64,000 bases of DNA from Odiellus spinosus (GCA_963920705.1 OY987232.1:10815318-10879317), one strand, 5' to 3'; shown: positions 11,214-21,960, counted from the stretch's first letter. Made by a program: numbers and translations. Notes: generated by a model from the sequence alone, not told the origin.

Positions 11214-11264
11214 GTGGGGTCTAGGTACTGCGGCGTTCGCGTTCGCGTTGTACAAGAAGACGAA

Positions 11265-11430
11265 ATACGTCATCGAATACAAAAATCTTTCGTCCTCTTA
11301 CCTCTCCGAGTGAACTTTTAGTTCACGGAGAGGTTCTGTCTGTTACGTCATCGAATCGGAAAAACTTTCGTCTTCTTACCGCTCCGACTGAACTTTTAGT
11401 TCGTGGAGAGGCTCTGTCTGTGTGTGACGT
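11265..11430. repeat. Two-copy hairpin repeat, about 75-bp period
   Basis: Two tandem copies start GTCATCGAAT, each containing a stem built on CTCCGAGTGAACT / AGTTCACGGAG or a close variant. Two copies only, no coding. Confidence 0.7.
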
Positions 11431-11765
11431 CGGAAGAGGACGTCATCAACCACGGCGCTTAATTCTCCAATAAAATTTGAATATACAGTTATTAGCTTCT
11501 ACCTTACTGTAAACGTATATCCACTACAGTTCATTGAAGAGCAGCAACCGTTACTCGCTTCTTAGTTTATAATGATAAACGAACGCCTTATATAGTATCT
11601 TTTGGATTCGAGTCTATTTTAGCCTTCTGAGGTTATAGCTTTTACTGAAATGAAGCGTAATATTCCATTAAATTAAAATTAAAACTGATTAAATGATTTA
11701 ACTCAATCTAAAAACCAATGTTGCTGAAACTTAAATTTAATATAAACGATATTTTCGAAGATATT
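11431..11765. other. Interior of composite insertion, nothing recognised
   Basis: AT-rich stretch between the hairpin repeat and the minisatellite. No gene or repeat identified. Confidence 0.4.
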
Positions 11766-12296
11766 CAATATTTTCTTATAGGCGTGTTTTCACGGGTGTC
11801 CAAGATAAAATGAATTAATAAATTTTAGATATTAAGGTGAGTTTTCACGAGTATCCAAGTTAAAAATTAATAAAGATTAGATATAAAGGCGTGTTCACAG
11901 GGTATCCAAGATAAAATGACTTAATATAGAATAGATATAAAGGCTCGTTCGCACGAGTATCCAAGTTAAAATGACAAAGATAATATACAAAAGCCCGTTC
12001 GCACGGGTATCTAAATTAAAAATGAATAAATATAAGATATATCGCGTTCACACGGGCATCCAAGATAAATTAATAAAGATTAGATATAAATAAGCGTTCA
12101 GACTGGTATCAAAGAAAATTAGATATAAAGCCGCGTGCACACGGGTATCCAAGATAAATTAATAACGATTAGATATAAAGTCGCTTTCACACGGGTATAT
12201 AAGATAAATAAAAAGGATTAGATATTAACGCGTTCACACGGGTATCCAAGATAAATTAATAGAGATTAGATATGAAGACGCGTTCACAGGTAGCCA
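11766..12296. repeat. GTTCACACGGGTATCCAAG minisatellite, about 55-bp period
   Basis: Roughly ten degenerate units share GCGTTCACACGGGTATCCAAG and an AT-rich remainder ending TTAGATATAAAG. The same motif appears as an isolated pair in units of the CP6-CP10 array (for example 24079-24155), so it is a dispersed family. Confidence 0.8.
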
Positions 12297-12795
12297 AGTT
12301 GAAAAACGAGATTTGAGAAACGAGGTTTGAATAACGAGGTTTGAAAAACGAGGTTTGACAAACGAGGTTTGAAAAACGAGGTTTGAAAAACGAGATTTGA
12401 AAAACGAGATTTGAAAAACGAAATTTGAAAAACGAGATTTGAAAAACGAGATTTGAAAAACGAGATTTGAAAAACGAGATTTGAGAAACGAGATTTGAGA
12501 AACGAGATTTGAGAAACGAGATTTGAAAAACGAGATTTGAAAAACGAGATTTGAAAAACGAGATTTGAAAAACGAGATTTGAAAAACGAGATTTGAAAAA
12601 CGAGATTTGAAAAACGAGATTTGAAAAACGAGATTTGAAAAACGAGATTTGAGAAACGAGATTTGAGAAACGAGATTTGAGAAACGAGATTTGAAAAACG
12701 AGATTTGAAAAACGAGATTTGAAAAACGAGATTTGAAAAACGAGATTTGAAAAACGAGATTTGAGAAACGAGATTTGAGAAACATGATTTGAAAA
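12297..12795. repeat. 14-bp minisatellite, about 35 copies
   Basis: Unit GAAAAACGAGATTT with G/A variants. Because 14 is not a multiple of 3 the frames rotate, giving a spurious 190-codon minus-strand open frame (KSRFSNLVFQISFF repeats) that I do not accept as a gene. The reverse complement differs from the 51961-52428 array at only two positions per unit. Confidence 0.95.
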
Positions 12796-12953
12796 ACTTT
12801 ACGCAACTTCGTGTTTAAAGGAATCTCGAAACGCCATTCAAATTCTTCAAAGAGGTTTATGCATGCATAACAAGCCCCGCGCTAAAGCATAATTCTTTTC
12901 AGCCTCTTTTACAATGTCATGGGTCTAGCTATCCTATGGGCTTGACCATCTTG

Positions 12954-13143
12954 TTTTAATTCATAGCGACGCGAATGGAGTACGTAATAATGTTTATAAA
13001 AGATGACATACATAGTTGAGATATTTGATAATTAAAATAAAGCTAATTTTCGGTATTTACTAGGAAAAAAAATCGCGCTTTTGGAAAATAGACGTTCCAA
13101 TTGAGGAAAGGGACTTGAAACTTTGTTTAAATATCCCTGATTG

Positions 13144-13174
<31 letters not shown>

Positions 13175-13910
13175 CCCGGGGCAGCAAATATAATATCTAG
13201 CGGAAAATCTTGCGAGACTTATAATAATTTAGTGGTAAATAAATGAGTACTACACTGAAACAAATTTTAAAATATAATATAAAATTTATAGTTTAAAAGA
13301 TAAAAATATTCTTAAATTATCGAAAAATAATTTTGCCGATTTACATTTCTATTTTGAGAAATATTATAATCGGGCTAATTTCAAACCTAACCTTAATTAT
13401 AATAAAACCAGAGGGACAGGCTAGCCCGAGTGATTAACTAACCTTACCTAAGCTAACCTGAAAATGAATTTTGCGCAAATGAGAACTGCGGAAATGAAAA
13501 ACCGTGCCAAAGGAAATGCGCTTGTGGGAACTCAGCTATTGGAAACTTACATATCTATCACTCTCTAATTGTTTGCGATTAAATTTAAATTTAAATATTT
13601 TAATGGACGAGTTTTAACGACATCTAGTTTCTTTCGCAAAACACAAAACTTCATGCTATCATAAATTCGTTCATCATAGTACTTCTCAGTATAACATAAA
13701 AAACTTGATATTTTTAGTGGCCTACCTAAATATCCTAAGGTTCTGTAATCATGTCATATGTAAACTTTCATCAATTTCTATTATTTAAGATAAGTATTAT
13801 CACAGTGGAATTAATCCTAGATACAGTATTTCTTGCCATCCAGAAATGTTAAACATTTTTCTCACATCCGAAACATTTTAAGGCAATGGAAAAATACTTC
13901 GGTTCAATAA
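12954..13910. other. Unit B spacer, no gene
   Basis: Copy of the unit A spacer resuming after the composite insertion. It carries a 29-bp-class A-run near 13143-13171. No credible open frame. Confidence 0.5.
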
Positions 13911-13916
13911 TTTATT
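13911..13916 (-). terminator. Polyadenylation signal of CP4
   Basis: Minus-strand AATAAA about 50 bp beyond the CP4 stop, conserved with CP3 and CP5. Confidence 0.6.
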
Positions 13917-13966
13917 ATTTAAAAAAAAAACACTCAATATGAACATAATAATTTGAATTAAATTGT

Positions 13967-14496
13967 TTAGTATCCCCCAATTTGTCCATCATGTCCTCCA
14001 GACTGAACACCACCGATGGATGGAACAGCATGTGGACCAGCGTATATAGCGGCGGCGGCGTAATGTTGAACGGTTCCGGGTTCGTTGGTCAAGATCTTGG
14101 CACGGAATCCTAAACCATCGGCAACGTAGCTGACGGTACGAGCGCGGCCATCGATATCGTGTATTTGATACGATCCGGCGGCGTGTCCTGGTCCTCCTTG
14201 TTCGTGTCGGTTGTTCTTGGCACCGATATGATCGACAATATCGTAACCAAAAGCGTAGTTACCATGAGGCTAAAAAAAATTAGACGAGAAGATTGGCAAT
14301 GGTAGCTGAATCTTTAGAAATTGATATATTAATATTAACTCCTTGTTTCCTGTAAGTGTTACTGACTCCACCTCCAATTCCGCAGTAGGCCAAACCCAAA
14401 AGGGCGGCGATGATGGTCATCTAAGTGGCGCAAGTACTTATGCAATTACAATTTCGTATGATTTCTATAGCACAGTTTCCTTACCTTAGCGATCAT
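13967..14496 (-). CDS. Cuticle protein CP4, arachnid-type chitin-binding (RR) family
   Basis: Exons 14496-14485, 14420-14340 and 14269-13967; introns 64 and 70 bp; 131 aa. The last exon encodes exactly the same residues as CP3 despite a few silent changes. The signal peptide has MTIIAALLG where CP3 and CP5 have MTIFAALLG. The domain layout is the same: signal peptide 1-17, chitin-binding core about 35-97, alanine run, GGHDGQIGGY tail. The identity of protein with silent differences in DNA argues for a functional gene under purifying selection, or for recent duplication. Confidence 0.93.
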
Positions 14497-14584
14497 GGTG
14501 GATTATATGAGCGTTTTTATTCTTTAGTGTGTTGAAGAATTGAAGCCAACGTATTTTGTGATCTTTAGATTAAATTGACTTTTG

Positions 14585-14592
14585 CTTTTATA
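14585..14592 (-). promoter_or_regulatory. TATA box of CP4
   Basis: Minus-strand TATAAAAG, 89 bp upstream of the ATG as in CP3. Confidence 0.7.
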
Positions 14593-14599
14593 CGATATT

Positions 14600-15350
14600 T
14601 TGCTCAACTTGAATAGTTTAGCACCACCAATTATTTATAATTAAACAATTCATACAGCGGAACCTTATCCATAAGAACAAATGAAGACGTAATAGACGAT
14701 AAACTCGTTATTATATCATTCTTTTCGAGGGTGTGTTCGTCCCCGCAGTAAGAATTAGTTTATTGAATATAAAGACAGTGCAACAATTATATTAGAATTT
14801 CATTGACATTATTTTGTTTTATGAGAAAGTTAACGTGATTTATTTCAAGGTTGAACCAAATTCCAAATTATTGTGACGCTGTATCTGTACCGTTATTATG
14901 GCGTGGATAGTTAAAATTATTTTTTTAGGTTATTGGTTTCCACGGTGCGATTTTCTTTGCGGAAAATGAAAATTTCCCTTTAAATGTATTTTTTTTCATT
15001 CGAGAAAAAAAAAATATACGGATTGTATTTCTTAAAGTGAGGCTGTCTCCATTTTTTACGAATGCCTACGGATTATATTTTTAGTTTTATCATACTATTA
15101 AAACGTCATATTAAAAATTTTAAACCTCTGTGTTGAGGCGTTCATACGAAAGGTAGGACTTTTGCAACATTTAAATTTAAATTGCAACATGATTGAAAAT
15201 GTTAAAAAACAACAAAGGTTAATTTTGAAAAGGAAGTTCGAGGTTGAAGAAAGTTCAAACGGCTTCTAAGTAGTTTTTAGAACTAAGAACTATTAACAAT
15301 GGAGACATATCTTAATATATAAAGATGAGTATCAACTCCTGGCGTTTACA
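14600..15350. other. CP4 upstream region and unit junction
   Basis: Repeats the 9725-10470 stretch, with the unit junction near 15166. No gene seen. Confidence 0.5.
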
Positions 15351-15497
15351 AGCGTCCTCTAACGGCAAACAGTGCGGGCAAAAGTATGAACTAACAAAAC
15401 GTCACACGTGGCTGTAATGGATAGAGAATAGCCAGACGCGCATGATGTTTTGTTAGTTCCTACTTTTGCCCAAAAACCTTTGCCATTAGAGGACGCT
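15351..15497. mobile_element. 147-bp foldback, unit C
   Basis: Third copy of the AGCGTCCTCTAAYGGCAAA foldback. Over the stretch inspected it is closer to the unit A copy than to unit B. Confidence 0.8.
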
Positions 15498-15499
15498 AA

Positions 15500-16623
15500 T
15501 GATCGCCAGGTTTTGTTGATATAAATAAGAGATCTGTCCATTGTTAAGGGGGAAGTTAATGGTTAGTGCAGAAATCAAATCGTGTTTCTGAACTACTTAG
15601 GGAAAAACTAAAATACGCAAAAACAAACGGTTTTCACTATTTAAAACTAGAATAATTGAAGTATGTGTTAAATTAGTTGTTTAACTGACCTTCTAAACGA
15701 AAACTAAAATACAAATGGGTTAAACGTAAGAAATTTTTGTCAATGTTAGTTAAATACCTCTTTTCCAATATACTTTTTTTTTAATTCATATCGACGCGAA
15801 TGGAGTACGTAATTGATGTTTATAAAAGATGACATACATAGTTGAGATATTTGATAATTAAAATAAAGCTAATTTTCGGTATTTACTAGGAAAAAAAATC
15901 GCGCTTTTGGAAAATAGACGTTCCAATTGAGGAAAGGGACTTGAAACTTTGTTTAAATATCCCTGATTGAAAAAAAAAAAAAAAAAAAATGCCCGGGGCA
16001 GCCAATATAATATCTAGTGGAAAATCTTGCTAGACTTGTAATAATTTAGTGGTAAATAAATGAGTACTACACTGAAACAAATTTTAAAATATAATTTAAA
16101 ATTTATAGTTTAAAAGATAAAAATATTCTTAAATTACCGAAAAAAAATTTTGCCGATTTACAATTACATTTCTATTTTGAGAAATATTAAAATCGGGCTA
16201 ATTTCAAACCTAACCTTAATTATAATAAAACCAGAGGAACAGGCTAGCTCGAGTGATTAACTAACCTTACCTAAGCTAACCTGAAAATGAACTTTTGCGC
16301 AAATGAGAACTACGGAAATGAAAAACCGTGCAAAAGGAAATGCGCTTGTGGGAACTCAGCAATTGGAACCTTACCTATCTATCACTCTCTAATTGTTTGC
16401 GATTAAATTTAAATATTTTAATGGACGAGTTTTAACGACATCTAGTTTCTTTCGCAAAACACAAAACTTCATGCTATCATAAATTCGATCATCATAGTAC
16501 TTCTCAGTATCTGTGGCCTACATAAATATCCTAAGGTTCTGTAATCATCAAATATGTAAACTTTCATCAATTTCTCACATCCGAAACAATTTAAGGCAAT
16601 GGAAAAATACTTCGGTTCAATAA
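15500..16623. other. Unit C spacer, no gene
   Basis: Uninterrupted version of the spacer and thus the empty-site reference for the unit B insertion. Relative to A and B it lacks part of the segment after CTTCTCAGTATC near 16500-16570. No gene. Confidence 0.5.
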
Positions 16624-16629
16624 TTTATT
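16624..16629 (-). terminator. Polyadenylation signal of CP5
   Basis: Minus-strand AATAAA about 55 bp beyond the CP5 stop. Confidence 0.6.
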
Positions 16630-16682
16630 ATTAAAAAAAAAAAAAGCACTCAATATGAAATCAATAATTTGAATTAAATTGT

Positions 16683-17211
16683 TTAGTATCCCCCAATTTG
16701 TCCATCATGTCCTCCAGACTGAACACCACCGATGGATGGAACAGCATGTGGACCAGCGTATATAGCGGCGGCGGCGTAATGTTGAACGGTTCCGGGTTCG
16801 TTGGTCAAGATCTTGGCACGGAATCCTAAACCATCGGCAACGTAGCTGACGGTACGAGCGCGGCCATCGATATCGTGTATTTGATACGATCCGGCGGCGT
16901 GTCCTGGTCCTCCTTGTTCGTGTCGGTTGCTCTTGGCACCGATATGATCGACAATATCGTAACCAAAAGCGTAGTTACCATGAGGCTAAAAAAATAAGAC
17001 GAGAAGATTGGCAATGGTAGCTGAATCTTTAGAAATTGATATAATAATATTAACTCCTTGTTTCCTGTAGGTGTTACTGACTCCACCTCCAATTCCGCAG
17101 TAGGCCAAACCCAAAAGGGCGGCGAAGATGGTCATCTAAGTGGCGCAAGTACTTATGCAATTACAATTTCGTATGATTTCTATAGCACAGTTTCCTTACC
17201 TTAGCGATCAT
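16683..17211 (-). CDS. Cuticle protein CP5, arachnid-type chitin-binding (RR) family
   Basis: Exons 17211-17200, 17135-17055 and 16985-16683; introns 64 and 69 bp; 131 aa. It matches CP3 except for one substitution in the first part of the core (AKSNRHEQ instead of AKNNRHEQ). The signal peptide is MIAKMTIFAALLGLAYC. It is the last gene of the first array; upstream homology to its sisters ends near 17878. Secreted structural protein of the exoskeleton by family. Confidence 0.93.
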
Positions 17212-17299
17212 GGTGGATTATATGAGCGTTTTTATTCTTTAGTGTTTTGAAGAATTGAAGCCAACGTATTTTGTGATCTTTAGATTAAATTGACTTTTG

Positions 17300-17307
17300 C
17301 TTTTATA
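17300..17307 (-). promoter_or_regulatory. TATA box of CP5
   Basis: Minus-strand TATAAAAG, 89 bp upstream of the ATG. Confidence 0.7.
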
Positions 17308-17319
17308 CGATATTTTGCT

Positions 17320-18030
17320 CAACTTGAATAGTTTAGCACCACCAATTATTTATAATTAAACAAATCATACAGCGGAACCTTATCCATAAGAACAAATGAA
17401 GACGTAATAGACGATAGACTCGTTATTATATCATTCTTTTCGAGGGTGTGTTCGTCCCCGCAGTGATTAGTTTATTCAATATAAAGACAGTGTAACAATT
17501 ATTTTGGAATTTCATTGACATTATTTTGTTTTATGAGAAAGTTAACGTGATTTATTTCAAGGTTGAACCAAATTTCAAATTATTGTGACACTGTATCTAT
17601 ACCGTTATAATGGCGTGGATAGTTAAAATTTTTTTTTTTTAGGTTATTGGTTTCCATGGTGCGATTTTCTTTGCGGAAAATGAAAATTGCTCTTTAAATG
17701 TATTTTTTTTCACTCGAGGAAAAAAAAAATATACGGATTGTATTTCTTAAAGTGAGGCTGTCTCCATTTTTTACGAATGCCTACGGATTATATTTTTAGT
17801 TTTATCATACTATTAAAACGTCATGTTAAAAATTTTAAACCTCTGTGTTGAGGCGTTCATACGAAAGGTAGGACTTGCGAAAATTTTAATTTTTTTTTTT
17901 TATTTTCTCAAAAATATTTTTTCATATTTAATATAAGCACACTTATATTTATATATAATATTAGTTTCGGGACTGCAAACTATAATTATTAACAAAATAA
18001 TTGTTTCTATTCGCGTATTTTATTAAATTA
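17320..18030. other. CP5 upstream region, end of first array
   Basis: Homologous to the CP3 and CP4 upstream regions until about 17878, then unrelated AT-rich sequence up to the long inverted-repeat element. No gene. Confidence 0.5.
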
Positions 18031-18474
18031 TACAAAACGTAGCTTTGCTTCGCACTTCTTAAAAAGTGCATTTATATCCAACGATGGTCGACCAAAGCCG
18101 TAGACGTATCGAAATTAAAAATTCAAAACCGTGAAGGATCAGAAATTAAATATTAACGGTTCAAGAAATAAGAAAGCCACAGTCTAAGGAATTAGGAAGT
18201 TATATTTTAGTTGAAAATACGAATAAAAATTATACAAAAAAAACCTATAAAGTTGGCCTATGGAAAGTTTAAATTGTGTAGTCATTCTATAGGGCGATAG
18301 CAAAGAGCCGCGGGGGAAAGAAAGCCTGACGTCGTGGAACCCTCTTATTGGGGAAGCGTTTGCAAGTGGGATGAGACATCGAGGTGAGAGATAGAAACCT
18401 ATGACATATCAATGTCTCCCTTGCTGACTCCCTATAGTAGAATCTACCCTTGTATCTGTTATTTTTTGCGCCAC

Positions 18475-18475
<1 letters not shown>

Positions 18476-18511
<36 letters not shown>
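18476..18511. repeat. (AT)n microsatellite, left of foldback
   Basis: An AT dinucleotide run abutting the TACAGGGTGG end of the nested element. A matching run occurs at 19909-19938, so the element inserted within an AT run or the runs grew from TA target duplications. Confidence 0.85.
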
Positions 18512-18516
<5 letters not shown>

Positions 18517-18817
18517 GGTGGAAACCTTCGCCGGCGTCCAGTCGAGATACTTCCCCTTACGCATTGTTGTTATTCAGTGAAATGTTAAAGGATTTACAGG
18601 CGCTATTGGGATCAGTTCACTTCAGTTCCACTTAATAATCAAAGGTTTCAGTTTTAATGTAGAGAAATGAAATGCATAAGTGAAATCAATGACGGATTTA
18701 ATTTAATTTAATTAGGAAAGAAAAGATGTCACTTGCGGAAACCAAATAGCCCAAATTGAAGTTAATCAAACATTTCTAAATTTAAACATTAAACTCTTCA
18801 AATTTAATAACAAAGCA

Positions 18818-19369
18818 TTACATTAAATGTTCAAAATGTCTTCCGTCGACATTGACACATTGCCGACAACGGAATTGCCAGTTTTCTCTTTCGCGAGTTA
18901 ACATCTCGGGAGAAACGAGAGCAGCCGCTTGCTGAATTCGGTCTCGAAGGCTATCAAGTGTTGGTGGCTCAGTGGCATACAGAAGGCTTTGTACATATCC
19001 CCAAAAGAAAAAATCCACCGGCGTTAAATCTGGCGAACGAGGTGGTCAAGCGACTGGACCACCACGACCTATCCATTGGGGACCGAATTCCGCGTCTAGC
19101 CAATCCCGAGAAACACGTGCAAAATGCGGTGGTGCACCATCGTGCTGGTACCAGACTCGTCTTCGTTCTGCTAAGGGAAGATCGTCTAGGGCATCGGACA
19201 CTACGGTGTTTAAGAGATCATCGTAACGATCTCCGTTTAGATGTTCTTCGAGAAAAACAGGTCCAATTACCCGATCACCTAACAATCCACACCAAACGTT
19301 TATCCTCCAGTTTTCTTGGTGATGATTCGCCCTTAGCCAATGGGGATTTTCCCTCGACCAGTAGTGCAA
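18818..19369 (-). pseudogene. Tc1/mariner-superfamily transposase fragment, premature stop
   Basis: Reads on the minus strand from 19369 through the DDE part: INVWCGLLGDRVIGPVFL, then WYQHDGAPPHFA (second catalytic Asp), GRGGPVA, a TGA stop at 19046-19048 where the family has Trp, then in the same frame PPRSPDLTPVDFFFWGY (third catalytic Asp), a helical tail and a final NVDGRHFEHLM with stop at 18818. The N-terminal DNA-binding helix-turn-helix region and first catalytic Asp are absent, so the protein cannot be active. The upstream limit coincides with the start of the inverted right arm. Confidence 0.85.
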
Positions 19370-19389
19370 TGGATAGGTCGTTCGCCAGA

Positions 19390-19602
19390 TTTAACGCCGG
19401 TGGATTTTTTTTCTTTTGGGGGTATGTACAAAGCCTTGTGTACGCCACTGAGCCACCAACACTTGATAGCCTTCGAGACCGAATTCAGCAAGCGGCTGCT
19501 CTCGTTTCTCCCGAGATGTTAACTCGCGAAAGAGAAAACTGGCAATTCCGTTGTCGGCAATGTGTCAATGTCGACGGAAGACATTTTGAACATTTAATGT
19601 AA
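19390..19602 (+). pseudogene. Inverted duplicate of transposase C-terminus
   Basis: The plus strand encodes the same C-terminal part as the left arm: SPDLTPVDFF, WGYVQSLVYATEPPTLDSL, and the NVDGRHFEHLM end with stop at 19600-19602. A T-run in DFFFF adds a frame disturbance relative to the left copy. The longer plus-strand open frame starting at 18958 is a chance fusion of antisense left-arm sequence to this tail. Confidence 0.8.
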
Positions 19603-19903
19603 TGCTTTGTTATTAAATTTGAAGAGTTTAATGTTTAAATTTAGAAATGTTTGATTAACTTCAATTTGGGCTATTTGGTTTCCGCAAGTGACATCTTTTC
19701 TTTCCTAATTAAATTAAATTAAATCCGTCATTGATTTCACTTATGCATTTCATTTCTCTACATTAAAACTGAAACCTTTGATTATTAAGTGGAACTGAAG
19801 TGAACTGATCCCAATAGCGCCTGTAAATCCCTTAACATTTCACTGAATAACAACAATGCGTAAGGGGAAGTATCTCGACTGGACGCCGGCGAAGGTTTCC
19901 ACC

Positions 19904-19942
<39 letters not shown>

Positions 19943-20189
19943 GTTTCCTTTTTTAAGGGTGAATTTACTATTAAAACTTTCCATAGGCCAAATTTATGCG
20001 TCGTTTTTTTGTACAATTTTTATTCATATTAATATCTAAAAGTATAACTTCCTATAATTATTTAGACTGTAGCTTTTTTATTTCTTTAACCGTTAATTTT
20101 TAATTTCTGTACCTTTACGGCTTTGGTCGACCATCGTTGGGTATAAATGCACTTTTTTACAAGTGCGAAGCAAAGCTACTTTTGTGTAT

Positions 20190-21821
20190 AACTTATGTTT
20201 GCTTTTTGTGGATTGCAATTACGAACTTAAATACGTTAACCATACTTCGGGTTAATTCAATAAAGAAACGAATAACAACGCTTGTTTAAAATAAATTAGA
20301 ATCAAGGCTCATAAACTCGGGTTGTAAAAGGAGGAGAAGCTAGAAAAAAATCTTCAGCTTCAAAACAGTCAAATACCCGAGATTATTTACCCTTCATCAA
20401 ACTTAATAAAACTATTCAACCAACACTTCTTGTATTAAAACCTTTCGTAGAAAGCTATGCATTCGCTTATCTTTTTTAAACAATAGCATAGTACATGTGT
20501 ATTTTCCTTGCTTTGAACAGACAAACCAGTGTTCCTTTACAGCACTTGGTAGACAATTTTTTTCCCAAATTTTTAGCCATTTGGCGCATTTTATCGCGTG
20601 TCTCGTGGGCTTTGGGAATGGAAAATATTTCGCACTTTCGTAGCTTTGCACTGTGTTGCTTCGGCACCCATGATAAAAACAGTACTTTTTCCTACCCATC
20701 CTCTCTGTAAAATACTCAACCGAACTCGGTAATATCTGAAACTTACAGTTTTGGTGGAATTGTTATATTAAAATCTGATTTTGCAAAAGGCGAAGTGACC
20801 AAGAATTTCGCTGGATTAAATAAACTATAAAATTCCTAAAAATTATCATTAAATTCTGGTACTATTAACTTAACTTAAATACTTTTTCCTACTTCTTTCG
20901 TGAATACGAAACGAAATGAACCGTCAAAGTAAACTAAATGAATATGAAATGCTTGTTTAAAAAAATATCAGAATCAGGGTCTATTAACTTGGGTTGGCAC
21001 AGGAGGAGAAGGTAGAAAAATGTTTATTTCTTCAGCTCCAAACAGTCAAATACCCGAGATTATTTACCCTTTATAAAAATTGATGAAAAATATTCAACAC
21101 ACACTTTGCTTATTTTCCTTCTTGTATTGAAAACAATTCTTAGAATGTTACGCGCTCTCTTATCTTTTTTAAACAATAGCATAGTCCGTGAGTATTTCTT
21201 ACATAGTATTCACTGTTTGTTCACCTTCTGCATATCCCTCTATTGCCTCTATTTAATTAGACATTTTTTTTACGATTTTTCAATCTTTTTCAGCACTTAC
21301 GAAGCCACAAAGCCGCCTTTCTCTTTAGATTGCCTTGGTTAAGATATATAGTGGGAATCCAATCTAGTCTCCCAATGCATGCTTAAATGTTTGAGCGAAG
21401 ACGAATATTCAACATGAAAATATATTTGACACTGTCTTTATTTCTCACGGCTTGTTTCTTTCCCCCCTTTTTCTCCATTAACTCTTTTCCAAGGGACAAA
21501 AAGTATTCAACATATAAATGTATTTGCCACGGTAGTTATTTCTCACGGTTTGTTTCCCTCCCGACCTTGTACTCTATTAACTCTTTTCCATGGGACAAAC
21601 AGTGATCGGGCGAAGAAGAAAAAGATTTCAGCTATCATCGACAAAAACAAAGCTGCCTCATAAAGGAAAAATAATGTTAATTTTCTGTTGAAATCGTGAT
21701 TGGTTATAAATAAACGGCGTTGTTTTAATAATTGAACCTTCAATCATTTATCATCTTTAAAATAATTATAACTTGAACTTCAATGAATTTTGTAGCTTTG
21801 TTGTACTAGCCAAATGGAAAG
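20190..21821. repeat. Duplicated remnant region with THAP-like fragment, no host gene
   Basis: About 20290-20500 is repeated at about 20955-21190: both copies share CAAATACCCGAGATTATTTA and TTATCTTTTTTAAACAATAGCATAGT, spaced about 660 bp. A second, shorter duplication (period about 115 bp) occurs at 21400-21600 (TATTTCTCACGG...TTAACTCTTTTCC). These look like decayed transposon pieces; the open frames of 60-80 codons have no recognisable features. Confidence 0.55.
20412..20699 (-). pseudogene. THAP-like zinc-finger fragment, probably transposon-derived
   Basis: A 95-codon frame starting MGRKKYCFYHGCRSNTVQSY with a later WFVCSKQ. The Cys pair near the start, the aromatic KYFPFPK segment and the Cys about 40 residues on resemble the C2CH THAP DNA-binding domain. 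The final His is not seen because the frame runs on into GKYTCTM without a clear donor site. It lies in a duplicated repeat-rich region, which favours a transposon remnant over a host gene. Homology is by pattern only. Confidence 0.45.
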
Positions 21822-21960
21822 GATGGCGATTTAGAAGTCCCTGGCTAGGGAATAAAATTCGAGCGGCCCAAACACAATAGTAAAAATAGGATCTTCAAAG
21901 CAAAAAGGCAAAAATCGCAAAAAAAAAAAAAATGCAATATGCTTTTACTTTTCGGTAAAA

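Larger units (their letters stand above)
10898..12953. mobile_element. 2056-bp composite insertion specific to unit B
   Basis: Units A and C read continuously from CCAATATACTTTT to TTTAATTCATATCGACG; unit B is interrupted at this point. The insert contains, in order, an inverted-repeat MITE, a duplicated hairpin block, a minisatellite of about 55 bp period, a 14-bp minisatellite and a terminal segment ending CCATCTTG. That last segment (about 12799-12953) is homologous in inverse orientation to 51552-51698, where it again adjoins the 14-bp minisatellite. This suggests a mobile element carrying minisatellites. I found no clean target duplication in the T-rich target. Confidence 0.75.
7510..17878. 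repeat. Tandem array of three CP3-CP5 units
   Basis: Units of roughly 7510-10286, 10287-15166 and 15167-17878 each start near AAATTGCAACATGATTG and end near CATACGAAAGGTAGGACTT. Each carries a 147-bp foldback, flanking sequence, one cuticle gene on the minus strand and its upstream region. The first and third units are about 2.7-2.8 kb; the middle one is about 4.9 kb because it carries a 2056-bp composite insertion (10898-12953). Confidence 0.88.
18512..19908. mobile_element. Mariner-type foldback built from inverted 3' halves
   Basis: The ends are TACAGGGTGGAAACCTTCGC and its reverse complement. The arms (18512-19039 and 19380-19908) are about 528 bp and very similar. Each carries the C-terminal third of the same transposase, pointing outward. 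A 340-bp single-copy centre (19040-19379) holds the middle of the transposase. The normal 5' half of the element has therefore been replaced by an inverted copy of its 3' half. Confidence 0.85.
18031..20188. mobile_element. Long-TIR DNA element (TACAAAACG family), with nested insertion
   Basis: The left end TACAAAACGTAGCTTTGCTT and the right end (reverse complement TACACAAAAGTAGCTTTGCT) begin inverted repeats of roughly 230 bp that also share CGACCATCGTTGG and GGCCTATGGAAAGTTT. A TA dinucleotide flanks each end, as expected for a Tc1/mariner-type insertion. Related copies are at 62601-63416 (intact ends) and about 55430-55520 (fragment). The interior is largely displaced by the mariner-derived foldback at 18512-19908. 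No transposase of its own is visible. Confidence 0.8.

Noticed and set aside
12234-12806. 190-codon minus-strand open frame of KSRFSNLVFQISFF repeats
   Set aside because: It is generated by a 14-bp minisatellite rotating through all frames; there is no non-repeat domain or promoter.
18958-19602. 214-codon plus-strand open frame
   Set aside because: Its first two thirds are antisense to the transposase; only the last part is real transposase sequence, from the inverted arm.
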